A DNA stretch of 64,000 nt, taken from Streptococcus sp. WB01_FAA12. GTDB taxonomy: Bacteria; Bacillota; Bacilli; Lactobacillales; Streptococcaceae. Below the pieces are notes generated by a model. That model was not told the origin of the DNA and ran no database searches. It was given only the letters and a program-made list of their open reading frames with translations. Position numbers and translations under genes: made by a program. The stretch is from the NCBI RefSeq assembly GCF_012843315.1, contig NZ_JABAEX010000001.1, positions 806,001 through 870,000 on the forward strand, given 5' to 3'. Numbering within the stretch: position 1 is the stretch's first letter; each line of letters begins with the position of its first letter. Positions 54,149 through 64,000 of this stretch are shown here, one piece after another.

Positions 54149-56515
54149 ATGGAAGTTTATTTTTCAGGCACCATTGAACGCATTATTTTTGAAAATCCCA
54201 GTAATTTTTATCGCATACTCCTCCTAGATATCGAAGATACCAATGCGGAGGACTTTGACGATTTTGAAATCATCGTTACGGGAACTATGGCTGACGTGAT
54301 TGAGGGCGAAGACTACACTTTTTGGGGGCAAATCGTTCAGCACTCCAAGTACGGAGAACAACTGCAAATCAGCCGTTATGAGCGGGCAAAACCAACTAAA
54401 AATGGGCTAGTAAAGTACTTTTCCAGTAGCCATTTCAAGGGAATTGGTCTCAAAACGGCTCAAAAAATCGTAGATAGCTATGGTGAAAATACCATAGACG
54501 AAATTCTGGAGCATCCTGAAAAACTGGAAAGCATTGCAGGACTCTCTGCCAAAAATCGTGAAGCTTTCCTCTCTACCCTCCGTCTCAACTATGGGACAGA
54601 GATGGTCTTGGCAAAACTTGCTAACTACGGCATTCCCAATAAACTAGCCTTTCAGATTCAAGACTTTTACAAGGAAGAAACGCTGGATATTGTCGAAAAC
54701 TATCCCTACCAACTGGTTGAAGATATCAAGGGCTTGGGTTTTACCATTGCTGACCAACTAGCGGAGGAACTTGGCATCGAAAGTCAGGCTCCTGAGCGCT
54801 TCCGTGCTGGCCTTGTCCACAGTCTCTTTCAAGGCTGTATGGATACGGGTGATACCTATATGGAGGCTCGAGATTTACTGGAACAGACCCTGACTCTCCT
54901 CGAGTCTTCCCGTCCCGTGGAATTGGACCCCAGCCAAGTTGCCCAAGAGCTTTCCTACCTCATCGAAGAAGACAAGGTTCAGCAGATTGATACCAAAATC
55001 TTTGATAACAGTCTCTTTTTCGCCGAAGAAGGCATTCGCAGTCACTTGATTCGTATCCTTGAAAAAGGAAAGCAGAAAAGTCAGGATTTAGAAACCATTC
55101 AAAAGCATATCGCTAGTGTTGAGGAAGAACTAGGTATCCAATACGATGACATTCAAAAGCAGGCTATCTGCGATGCCATCCAGAACAAGGTCTTTATCCT
55201 AACAGGTGGGCCTGGTACAGGTAAGACGACTGTTATCAATGGGATTATCGCTGTTTATGCCCTTTTAGAAGGACTTGACCTCAGGAAAAAAAGCAATCTG
55301 CCTATCCTTCTTGCTGCTCCAACTGGTCGAGCGGCTCGGCGCATGAATGAATTGACAGGTTTGCCTAGCGCTACTATACACCGCCACTTGGGAATGACAG
55401 GTGACGATGATACCAGCCATCTGGAAGATTATCTGGATGCTGACTTTATCATTGTAGATGAGTTTTCCATGGTAGATACTTGGTTAGCCAACCAACTCTT
55501 CTCCAACATCTCTTCTAACAGTAAAATTCTCATCGTGGGTGATAGCGACCAGCTGCCTTCTGTCAGTCCTGGACAAGTCCTAGCTGACCTGCTCCAGATA
55601 CCCCTGATTCCGCAGACACGTTTGGAACGGATTTATCGTCAGAGCGAGGAATCAACTATCGTTACCTTGGCTAGCCAGATTCGACAAGGCATCTTGCCAA
55701 CTGACTTTACTCAGAAAAAAGCAGACCGCTCCTACTTTGAAATCGCTAGTGGTCATATCCCAGCTACCATTGAGAAGATCCTCGGTGCCGCCCTCAGAAG
55801 TGCCATTCCGGCTCGTGATATTCAGGTGCTAGCGCCTATGTATCGAGGTACTGCTGGTATTGATGCCATCAACCAACTCATGCAAGACCTGCTCAATCCT
55901 CTTCAAAAGGGACAGGTTAGCTTTGAAACAACTCAGTGTCACTATCGAACAGGGGACAAGGTCATTCACCTAGTCAACGACGCTGAAGTCAATGTCTTTA
56001 ACGGAGACCTAGGCTACATCACAGACCTGATTTCTGGAAAATACACCGAGTCCAAACAAGACGAGATTGTCATTGATTTTGATGGCAATGAGGTCGTCTA
56101 CCCACGTAACGAATGGTACAAGATTCGACTGGCCTATGCCATGAGTATCCATAAGTCTCAGGGAAGTGAGTTTCCCGTCGTCATCCTGCCTATCACCAGT
56201 GCTAGCAAGCGCATGCTGGAACGCAATCTCATCTACACAGCTATCACACGTGCCAAGAGCAAGCTTATCCTTCTTGGTGAATTACAGGCCTTTGACTATG
56301 CAGTCAAGCATATCGGGACTGCCCGCAAGACCTATCTGATTGAGCGTTTTCAGGACCTGATAGAAAAGACTGACCAAACCAACCCAGCCCCTAGCGAAAC
56401 GACAAATCATGAGAATTCTCCTCTATCCTACATCCTCACTGAGGAAAACTGGTCTAGCATCCCAGCAATGATTGGGATTACAGATGCAGACCTTAAAGAG
56501 ATTTTTGGAAAATAG
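54149..56515 (+). CDS. recD2: RecD2 helicase (RecD-like, AddAB-independent)
   Basis: 5'-3' DNA helicase in repair and fork maintenance, found in bacteria without RecBC. The 788-residue protein has an N-terminal OB-like region, helix-hairpin-helix repeats (GIGLKTAQKIVDSYG near 98-112, IKGLGFTIADQLAEELG near 193-209), Walker A TGGPGTGKTTVING (353-360 core), Walker B FIIVDEFSMVD, and the UvrD_C_2 motif AYAMSIHKSQGSEFPVVILP. Complete. Confidence 0.96.
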   Translation: MEVYFSGTIERIIFENPSNFYRILLLDIEDTNAEDFDDFEIIVTGTMADVIEGEDYTFWGQIVQHSKYGEQLQISRYERAKPTKNGLVKYFSSSHFKGIGLKTAQKIVDSYGENTIDEILEHPEKLESIAGLSAKNREAFLSTLRLNYGTEMVLAKLANYGIPNKLAFQIQDFYKEETLDIVENYPYQLVEDIKGLGFTIADQLAEELGIESQAPERFRAGLVHSLFQGCMDTGDTYMEARDLLEQTLTLLESSRPVELDPSQVAQELSYLIEEDKVQQIDTKIFDNSLFFAEEGIRSHLIRILEKGKQKSQDLETIQKHIASVEEELGIQYDDIQKQAICDAIQNKVFILTGGPGTGKTTVINGIIAVYALLEGLDLRKKSNLPILLAAPTGRAARRMNELTGLPSATIHRHLGMTGDDDTSHLEDYLDADFIIVDEFSMVDTWLANQLFSNISSNSKILIVGDSDQLPSVSPGQVLADLLQIPLIPQTRLERIYRQSEESTIVTLASQIRQGILPTDFTQKKADRSYFEIASGHIPATIEKILGAALRSAIPARDIQVLAPMYRGTAGIDAINQLMQDLLNPLQKGQVSFETTQCHYRTGDKVIHLVNDAEVNVFNGDLGYITDLISGKYTESKQDEIVIDFDGNEVVYPRNEWYKIRLAYAMSIHKSQGSEFPVVILPITSASKRMLERNLIYTAITRAKSKLILLGELQAFDYAVKHIGTARKTYLIERFQDLIEKTDQTNPAPSETTNHENSPLSYILTEENWSSIPAMIGITDADLKEIFGK

Positions 56516-56523
56516 AGTATCAG

Positions 56524-56554
56524 AAAACCCACCTAGTCAGGTGGGCTTTTTATC
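56524..56554. terminator. Bidirectional terminator between recD2 and tig
   Basis: AAAACCCACCT-agtc-AGGTGGGCTTTTTA: a strong short hairpin with A and T tracts on either side. Confidence 0.9.
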
Positions 56555-56562
56555 TTTCAAGA

Positions 56563-57846
56563 TTATTTTACTGTTGCTGTATTTGTGATCAATTCAACAG
56601 CTTTTTTGATTGCGATATCGTGTTTCAACATATCAGCTGAAAGCAAGTTTTGAACTTGCGCAACTTCCATGTTGTAAGTTGCTGCCAATTGTTCGATTTC
56701 TTTTTGGATTTCTTCTTCAGTAGCGTCAAATCCTTCAGCCTTCGCAACTGCTTCAATAACAAGGTTAGTCTTAGTGCGTGACTCAGCTTCTGCTTCGTAT
56801 TGTTTGTGAAGGTCTTCTTGAGTAGTTCCAGTGATTTGGAAGTACATGTCAGGGTTGATACCTTGACGTTGCAAGTTTCCAAGGAATTCATTTACTGAGC
56901 GGTGAACTTCTTCGTGGATCATTTCTTCTGGAAGTTCTACGATCTCAGCGTTTTCTACAGCTTTATCGATTGCTGCGCCTTCAAGGGCATCTTTGTATGC
57001 TTCTTCTTTCGCAGCAGTCAATTCTTTGCGGTATTTTTCTTTCAATTCGTCAAGTGTTTCCACTTCTTCGTCGATGTCTTTTGCAAGTTCATCGTCAAGA
57101 GCTGGAACTTCTTTGGCTTTTACTTCGTGGATAGTTGTCACGAATTTAGCTTCTTTACCTGCAAGGTCTTCTGCTTGGTAGTCTTCTGGGAATGTTACGA
57201 CAACGTCAACAGTTTCGCCAGCTGAGTGTCCAACCAATTGGTCTTCAAAACCAGGGATAAATTGACCTGATCCAAGTCCAAGTGAGAAGTTTTCACCTTT
57301 TCCACCGTCAAATTCAACACCGTCGATAGAACCAACGAAGTCAATGACAACAGTGTCGCCATTTTCAGCAGCAGCTTCCTTGATCACCAATTCAGCCAAG
57401 TTGTTGCGTTCGCGTTCAATACGCTCTTCAACATCAGCGTCTGTTACTTCTTTTTCTACATCTACTGATACTTCAAGGTTTTTGTAGTCGCCCAATTTTA
57501 CTTCAGGTTTTGTCACGACTTCAGCAGTGATGACCCAGTCTTGACCTTTTTCCATTGAAGTCACGTCAATTTTTGGTTGTGCAACTACTTCAAGACCAGC
57601 TTCTTTTACTGCAGCCTCATAAGCATTTGGCAAAAGAGCGTTCAACACATCTTGGTAAAGTGTTTCTTCACCAAATTTTTTATCAAAGATAGGACGTGGA
57701 AGGTGACCTTTACGGAAACCTGGAACGTTAAGAGTTTTCTTTACTGAGTTAAATACACGATCCACTTCTGGTTTGATTTGGCCTTGAGAGATAGTGAAAG
57801 TCAAGACACCACGGTTTGTTTCTTTGTTTTCAAATGATACAGACAT
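56563..57846 (-). CDS. tig: Trigger factor
   Basis: Ribosome-bound chaperone and prolyl isomerase. The 427-residue protein has the ribosome-binding signature [19 protein letters not shown] (about 41-59), the FKBP-type domain ([20 protein letters not shown], about 160-240) and a helical C-terminal cradle. AAGGAG precedes the ATG. Single-gene unit. Confidence 0.98.
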   Translation of the reverse strand: MSVSFENKETNRGVLTFTISQGQIKPEVDRVFNSVKKTLNVPGFRKGHLPRPIFDKKFGEETLYQDVLNALLPNAYEAAVKEAGLEVVAQPKIDVTSMEKGQDWVITAEVVTKPEVKLGDYKNLEVSVDVEKEVTDADVEERIERERNNLAELVIKEAAAENGDTVVIDFVGSIDGVEFDGGKGENFSLGLGSGQFIPGFEDQLVGHSAGETVDVVVTFPEDYQAEDLAGKEAKFVTTIHEVKAKEVPALDDELAKDIDEEVETLDELKEKYRKELTAAKEEAYKDALEGAAIDKAVENAEIVELPEEMIHEEVHRSVNEFLGNLQRQGINPDMYFQITGTTQEDLHKQYEAEAESRTKTNLVIEAVAKAEGFDATEEEIQKEIEQLAATYNMEVAQVQNLLSADMLKHDIAIKKAVELITNTATVK

Positions 57847-57938
57847 TCTGTCATTTCTCCTTAAAATTTTTTAAATACAGTCTATTATAACATAAACGGG
57901 CGACTTTTTTCAAGTAATGAATACGCTTTTCAACGATG

Positions 57939-58595
57939 CTAAAGGTATTTGCTGGCTTCCTTGATACTAAGTTCAGCCATTTTTTCCTTGTTTTTTTCGA
58001 TAAAACTTGCTACCCAGTCTGGATTGGTTTTGGAGTAGTCTCTTAGTGCCCAGCCGATGGCTTTGTTAATAAAAAATTCTGTCTGGTCCAGATTGTTTAG
58101 CAGGATTTTTCCCATCAGTCGGACATCGGTTTTCTCTTTTCTTAACAACTGGTGATCAATAGCGACGCGTCTCAGCCATATATTGTCTGATAGGCTCCAT
58201 TTTAAAATCACTTCTTCAAGTTCCGGATGGTCGGCTACCAAACTCCCTACTACTCGGTCTAGGATATCTACCGTGTCCCACCAAGACTTGGTCACGACTA
58301 GATGCTCAAGCTTAGGCAAATCATCCTTCGTTAGATAAGACTGCATGGCTTTCAAATAGTTGGCCGCCACATATTGGTATTCTCTAGGTTCCTTTTCCCA
58401 GCAAGTGTCCACAAAATCCCAATCGATGATCTTTGTTTTTTTCGCACTTGGAAAGTATTTTTTATAAAGGACATTTCTTTCAGGAGCTGCAATACCTAGA
58501 AAGGAAAATTGATGGCGCATATAGGCTTCCATGGGGCCTGCTTTTTCTGGATTTTTTGCCGCTTCTAGCTCCTCAAGTAAATCTGAAAGACTCAT
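57939..58595 (-). CDS. AlkD-like DNA alkylation repair protein
   Basis: HEAT-repeat DNA glycosylase family. The 218-residue all-helical protein begins MSLSDLLEELEAAKNPEKAG and contains YQYVAANYLKAMQSYL, TKSWWDTVDILDRVVGSLVA and FFINKAIGWALRDYSKTNPD, all typical. It starts right where liaR ends and so is probably read from the lia operon. Confidence 0.9.
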   Translation of the reverse strand: MSLSDLLEELEAAKNPEKAGPMEAYMRHQFSFLGIAAPERNVLYKKYFPSAKKTKIIDWDFVDTCWEKEPREYQYVAANYLKAMQSYLTKDDLPKLEHLVVTKSWWDTVDILDRVVGSLVADHPELEEVILKWSLSDNIWLRRVAIDHQLLRKEKTDVRLMGKILLNNLDQTEFFINKAIGWALRDYSKTNPDWVASFIEKNKEKMAELSIKEASKYL

Positions 58596-59228
58596 CTAAA
58601 AGTCCTCCTGCCCGACCAAGTGGTGCTGAAAGGCGTAGACCGCTGCCTGGGTGCGATCGCTGACCTCAAGTTTGGCAAGGATATTGGACACATGGGTCTT
58701 GACCGTCTTGAGAGAGATAAAGAGTTCATCTGCGATGCGCTGATTTTCATAGCCCTTGGCGATCAGTTGAAGCACATCTCGTTCACGCGCAGTCAATTCC
58801 TCATGAAGTTCGATATGATTGCGGTGGTATTCAACCTTCTTGCTGACCTCTTGCTCAATAGCCAGCTCCCCAGCAGCCACCTTACGGACAGCATGGAGCA
58901 ATTCGTCTGCACTAGAAGTCTTGAGCATATAGCCTTTGGCACCAGCATTCAAGACTGGCATGATTTTTTCATTGTCCAAGTAGGAGGTCACAATCAAGAT
59001 CTTGGCTTCAGGCCATTCTTTGAGGATGGCCAAGGTTGCATCAATCCCATTCATTTCAGGCATAACAATATCCATGACAATGACATCTGGACGCAATTCC
59101 AAGGCCAAGTCAATACCTTGAGCCCCATTGGCCGCCTCGCCCACAACTTCTACATCGTCTTGGAGGTCAAAATAGCTTTTCAAGCCCAATCGGACCATTT
59201 CATGGTCATCTACCAGTAAAATTTTCAT
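58596..59228 (-). CDS. liaR: Response regulator LiaR (cell-envelope stress)
   Basis: NarL-type regulator. The 210-residue protein has a receiver domain with phospho-acceptor Asp53 (VIVMDIVMPEMNG), an LVTSYLDNEK switch, and a LuxR-type helix-turn-helix (LTARERDVLQLIAKGYENQR). It is directly preceded by liaS and liaF, the three-component system that senses lipid II-targeting antibiotics. Confidence 0.95.
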   Translation of the reverse strand: MKILLVDDHEMVRLGLKSYFDLQDDVEVVGEAANGAQGIDLALELRPDVIVMDIVMPEMNGIDATLAILKEWPEAKILIVTSYLDNEKIMPVLNAGAKGYMLKTSSADELLHAVRKVAAGELAIEQEVSKKVEYHRNHIELHEELTARERDVLQLIAKGYENQRIADELFISLKTVKTHVSNILAKLEVSDRTQAAVYAFQHHLVGQEDF

Positions 59229-59241
59229 CTCTACTCCTTTA

Positions 59242-60237
59242 TCATTCCTTGTCTAGCAGAGGAATACGGATATCAACTGCCAATCCTTGCTTTGGAGCTG
59301 TCAAAAGTTGAACCGTTCCTGCCATATCTTCAACCCGCTCCTTGATATTTCGCAGTCCATAACTCAAGTCGTCTAAACTCCCTAACTGGAAACCAATCCC
59401 ATTATCCACTACCTTCAGCTGCAATTCAACATCTGTCTGATAGAGGTAGACATCTAGGCAAGAGGCCTGGGCATGGCGGAGGGTATTGCTGATCAACTCC
59501 TGCAAAATACGGAAGATATGCTCTTCGATTTTCTTAGGCAATTTAGACACATTTTGCTTGAGACTGACCTTGAGATCGCTCTTGTCCTCAAGCTCTTTTA
59601 AGAGGATTTGAATCCCCTCAACCAAACTCTTCTCTTCCAACTCAACTGGTCGCAAATGCAAGAGCAAGACCCGCAGATCTTTCTGGGCTGTTTCGAGGAT
59701 GGCCGCGACACTTTGCAACTGGGTCTGCATCTTTTCTCTATCAAGCTTCAAAGCCTGCTGGCTGACACCTGATAAAATCATATGGGCCGCAAACAACTCC
59801 TGACTAACCGTATCGTGTAAGTCACGTGCTATCCGCTTCCGTTCTTTCTCGATGATTGCTTCTTCCTTAACTAAGGTTTGATTTTCAGCCTTTTGAACAG
59901 CTTCTGTCAAGAGATTGAGCTTGCCAGACAAGGACTTGAAACTCGCATCCAAGTCTGGATCTGCAAAAGAAACCACCTCTTTTCCTGCTAGCAGTCGCTT
60001 GAGATTGACCTGCATTTTTCTGCGAGAGACTTCTTCTATCATGCGCCAAAAGAGGACAAAAAAGAAGGTCATGGAAAGGCTAAAGACAAAGATCAAGAAG
60101 ATTATTTTCTCTGTTTTCTCAATATCTTGTATCAAATAGGACCAATCAAGATTTAAAATATCAAGTAAACTATTGGTCAAAAAGAGGATAAAGAGGAGAG
60201 AAGTCAGCCCGATTAACAGATACGATTGCTTTTTCAT
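59242..60237 (-). CDS. liaS: Sensor histidine kinase LiaS
   Basis: Membrane kinase of the HisKA_3 class. The 331-residue protein has two membrane helices (about 6-26 and 45-65) with almost no outer loop, the intramembrane-sensing layout. The phospho-acceptor His141 lies in RIARDLHDTVSQELFA, and the ATPase domain has LQELISNTLRHAQA and DNGIGFQ. Overlaps liaF by 4 bases. Confidence 0.95.
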   Translation of the reverse strand: MKKQSYLLIGLTSLLFILFLTNSLLDILNLDWSYLIQDIEKTEKIIFLIFVFSLSMTFFFVLFWRMIEEVSRRKMQVNLKRLLAGKEVVSFADPDLDASFKSLSGKLNLLTEAVQKAENQTLVKEEAIIEKERKRIARDLHDTVSQELFAAHMILSGVSQQALKLDREKMQTQLQSVAAILETAQKDLRVLLLHLRPVELEEKSLVEGIQILLKELEDKSDLKVSLKQNVSKLPKKIEEHIFRILQELISNTLRHAQASCLDVYLYQTDVELQLKVVDNGIGFQLGSLDDLSYGLRNIKERVEDMAGTVQLLTAPKQGLAVDIRIPLLDKE

Positions 60238-60932
60238 CCTCTGACCACCTCCACATCACCAACCATACTGGTTAGGAAAATTTTGACGCTCTTGTTACTC
60301 TTGAGGTAATCTCTGGTTTCCTGATGATAGTGTTCATTACGAAGGGCTCGCTTGGGTTGATGGAGGAAAGTTAAATCTCCATAGAGGCAGTTGACACTGA
60401 GACTAATTTCCACATCTACAGGTACGATAATCCTAGTCGTTCCGATTATCTTTCTAAGGATAATGACATTGTCATGATTGGTTAGGATGACTCTTTCTAG
60501 ATGAATGGTGTCCTTGCCCATGAGGCGAAAGAGATTGATATCATCAAACTGGCAGGTCTGGTGACTAGAGAAATGATGGAGATTGCCAAACCAGCGATTT
60601 TTTTCATTTTTAACCGTCACCACCTCCTCAAAGACCAAGTCGGTCTCCTCTCTTTCTTGGTTCATCATTGGGTAAAGAAGAAAGAGACTATAGATAACTG
60701 CCACAAAGATGGCTAAAATCACAAAGGGATTGAGCATGACGATGAAAAAGAAAAGAATGGTCGCTACAAGGAGGAAAACGTTGTTTCCCTCTTTACCTGT
60801 ATAATAGCGCAGCAAGAGCAAAAAGAGGAATAGAATCAGCAGAAAACGCGAAAAATGCTCTGATACCATCAAAATCAGAGCTCCCGTCAAAAGACAGGCT
60901 TCAATAAATAAAAAGATTTGAAATTTTTTCAT
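60234..60932 (-). CDS. liaF: LiaF membrane inhibitor
   Basis: Negative regulator of LiaRS. The 232-residue protein has four membrane helices in the first 95 residues and a soluble C-terminal domain with WFGNLHHFSSHQTCQFDDIN and IVPVDVEISLSVNCLYGDLT. First gene of the lia operon; an extended -10 (GTGATAAAAT, hexamer at 60953-60958) lies 20 bases upstream. Confidence 0.93.
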   Translation of the reverse strand: MKKFQIFLFIEACLLTGALILMVSEHFSRFLLILFLFLLLLRYYTGKEGNNVFLLVATILFFFIVMLNPFVILAIFVAVIYSLFLLYPMMNQEREETDLVFEEVVTVKNEKNRWFGNLHHFSSHQTCQFDDINLFRLMGKDTIHLERVILTNHDNVIILRKIIGTTRIIVPVDVEISLSVNCLYGDLTFLHQPKRALRNEHYHQETRDYLKSNKSVKIFLTSMVGDVEVVRG

Positions 60933-60952
60933 AGCTACATCCTCTCTTTTCT

Positions 60953-60990
60953 ATTTTATCACAATTCAAAAAAGTCACCTCGGTCTGAGG
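60953..60990 (-). promoter_or_regulatory. liaFSR promoter with overlapping palindrome
   Basis: Hexamer TAAAAT at 60953-60958 with TG extension. The -35 region is covered by the imperfect palindrome CCTCAGACCGAGG (60978-60990), a candidate LiaR site. Confidence 0.5.
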
Positions 60991-61065
60991 ATGGAAAAAG
61001 GCAGTGGGATAGAAATGCTCGTAGAAGCTAAGTTCCATCTATCCACTACGGTTGACAAAGAGATA

Positions 61066-61094
61066 CAAAAAAGGGCGGGATTCTTGTCCCGACC
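61066..61094 (-). terminator. Terminator of the mevalonate operon
   Basis: GGTCGGGA-caagaa-TCCCGCC followed by TTTTTT on the minus strand, a few bases after the fni stop. Confidence 0.9.
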
Positions 61095-61097
61095 TCT

Positions 61098-63090
<1,993 letters not shown>

Positions 63091-63091
63091 C

Positions 63092-64000
63092 TTAGCTCAA
63101 ATCCTTTGTTTTTGACACAATTAAGCGGTAACGTCGACCGAAGATTTCTGATAAATGCTCCAAGTCTTTCTCCTGACAGAGGACCTTGACATTGGGACCG
63201 GCATCCATGGTAAAGTAGCAGGCCTCCCCTTGCTCACGAAGTTGACGGACAAAGTCCATAGCTTCATAAGTCGCATCCGTTAGATAAGAAAAGGCTGGAC
63301 TAGCAGTTTTGGTCGTAGCGTGCATGGCTAGGGCATTTCTCTCCGTTAATTCTCCAACCTTGGCAAAATCATTCTCTTTGAGGTAAACCAGCATATCCTG
63401 ATAGTCCTTTTCAGACTGACGCACCCAGTCATCAAAGGTCGTCGAGGTTTCCACACAGAGTTTCATCCCATCACGGCTAGAGATTGGTTTTTTCTTATCC
63501 TCTAGCACCAACATAATCATAGCTAGTTTCAGGTCTGTATCAACAGAGTAAATTTCCCCACTATCCTTATCCCAGGCACCCAGTGGTCCATAAAAACTCC
63601 GAGAGGAAGAGCCTGAGGCAAACTTAGCCTCCTGCGCTAACTGGCCTCTATCCAATCCAAGTTTGAAATAGGCATTGCAAGCCTTGACCAAGGCGGACAA
63701 ACCACTAGAACTGGAGGACAAACCCGCTGCAGTAGGCATGTTGTTTTGAGTATCAATACGGACAAATCCCTCACCTTCTGGACGGTATCGGTCGATGATT
63801 TTACTCATCTTGGCATGCTCCGCCTCATTTTGGAGCTGACCATTGATATAAAAGGCATCAGTCGTCGCATGGGCTGGCAGAGGCGACAAGGTCGTCTCTG
63901 TGTACATATTTTCCAAAGTCAGAGAGATGCTGCTAGTAGCAGGAACCATCTCTTTTTCTTTTTTCTTTCCCCAATATTTGATAATGGCAATATTTGCGTA
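63092..64000 (-). CDS. mvaD: Diphosphomevalonate decarboxylase, 5' end outside window
   Basis: Makes isopentenyl diphosphate from mevalonate diphosphate. The frame is open to base 64000 and begins there with YANIAIIKYWGKKKEKEMVP, the conserved MvaD start minus about ten residues. It includes PTAAGLSSSSSGLSALVKAC and SGSSSRSFYGPLGAWDKDSG. The Met at 63949 is internal. Confidence 0.96.
   Translation of the reverse strand, partial: YANIAIIKYWGKKKEKEMVPATSSISLTLENMYTETTLSPLPAHATTDAFYINGQLQNEAEHAKMSKIIDRYRPEGEGFVRIDTQNNMPTAAGLSSSSSGLSALVKACNAYFKLGLDRGQLAQEAKFASGSSSRSFYGPLGAWDKDSGEIYSVDTDLKLAMIMLVLEDKKKPISSRDGMKLCVETSTTFDDWVRQSEKDYQDMLVYLKENDFAKVGELTERNALAMHATTKTASPAFSYLTDATYEAMDFVRQLREQGEACYFTMDAGPNVKVLCQEKDLEHLSEIFGRRYRLIVSKTKDLS

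Overview
The window is chromosomal DNA from a mitis-group Streptococcus, i.e. the S. mitis / S. oralis / S. pneumoniae neighbourhood. The evidence is a complete FabT-FabK-FabM type II fatty acid synthesis cluster, the mevalonate genes mvaD-mvaK2-fni directly beside liaFSR, extended -10 promoters of the TnTGnTATAAT kind, and protein sequences of clear streptococcal type. Almost everything is conserved housekeeping DNA. I see no insertion sequence, prophage, CRISPR array, tRNA or rRNA gene, and no BOX element.

Layout. 1-5965 (minus strand): fmt (cut by the window edge), priA, rpoZ, gmk and rny. 6092-8553: an AT-rich accessory block with a membrane KAP-type P-loop NTPase and a yefM-yoeB toxin-antitoxin pair. 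8645-14707 (minus): the Firmicute yqe ribosome-assembly/NAD cluster, yqeG-yqeH-yhbY-nadD-yqeK-rsfS-yqeM-tmcAL. 14725-18626: CorA, MscS, SstT and an aromatic-acid exporter-like protein. 18627-18919: a hairpin-rich intergenic stretch that may mark a rearrangement junction relative to S. pneumoniae. 18920-26960: prfC, a YwaF-like membrane protein, gatCAB, a small membrane protein, a scrap of duplicated gatB, efp, an Asp23-family gene and nusB.

27212-31589 (minus) is the most interesting part. It encodes a putative type VII-secreted lipase toxin with the reverse order (N-terminal lipase with GHSLG, C-terminal helical targeting domain). Two small helical partner proteins lie downstream, and four tandem paralogues of a membrane-anchored protein, probably immunity proteins, lie upstream. 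Each of the three upstream paralogues is followed by an overlapping stub of the first 16 codons of the toxin gene, then a terminator and a new promoter. The array therefore looks as if it grew by repeated duplication of the immunity-toxin junction.

31740-42307 (minus): the whole fatty acid synthesis locus, fabM-fabT-fabH-acpP-fabK-fabD-fabG-fabF-accB-fabZ-accC-accD-accA, with candidate FabT operators. 42510-45736 (plus): aspartokinase, DUF956 and T-box-controlled serS. 45762-52414 (minus): a TDT transporter, an AhpD-like protein, a glycine-riboswitch-controlled AGCS symporter, mutS2, cvpA and zapA. 52501-56515 (plus): rnhC (probably leaderless), lepB and recD2. 56563-64000 (minus): tig, an AlkD-like protein, liaRSF, fni, mvaK2 and mvaD (cut by the window edge).

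The genes work mostly in compact operons with 1-8 base overlaps (nadD/yqeK, gatC/A/B, Asp23/nusB, the acc and fab genes, liaF/S). The accessory genes at 6-8 kb and 27-31 kb break up otherwise conserved operon borders.
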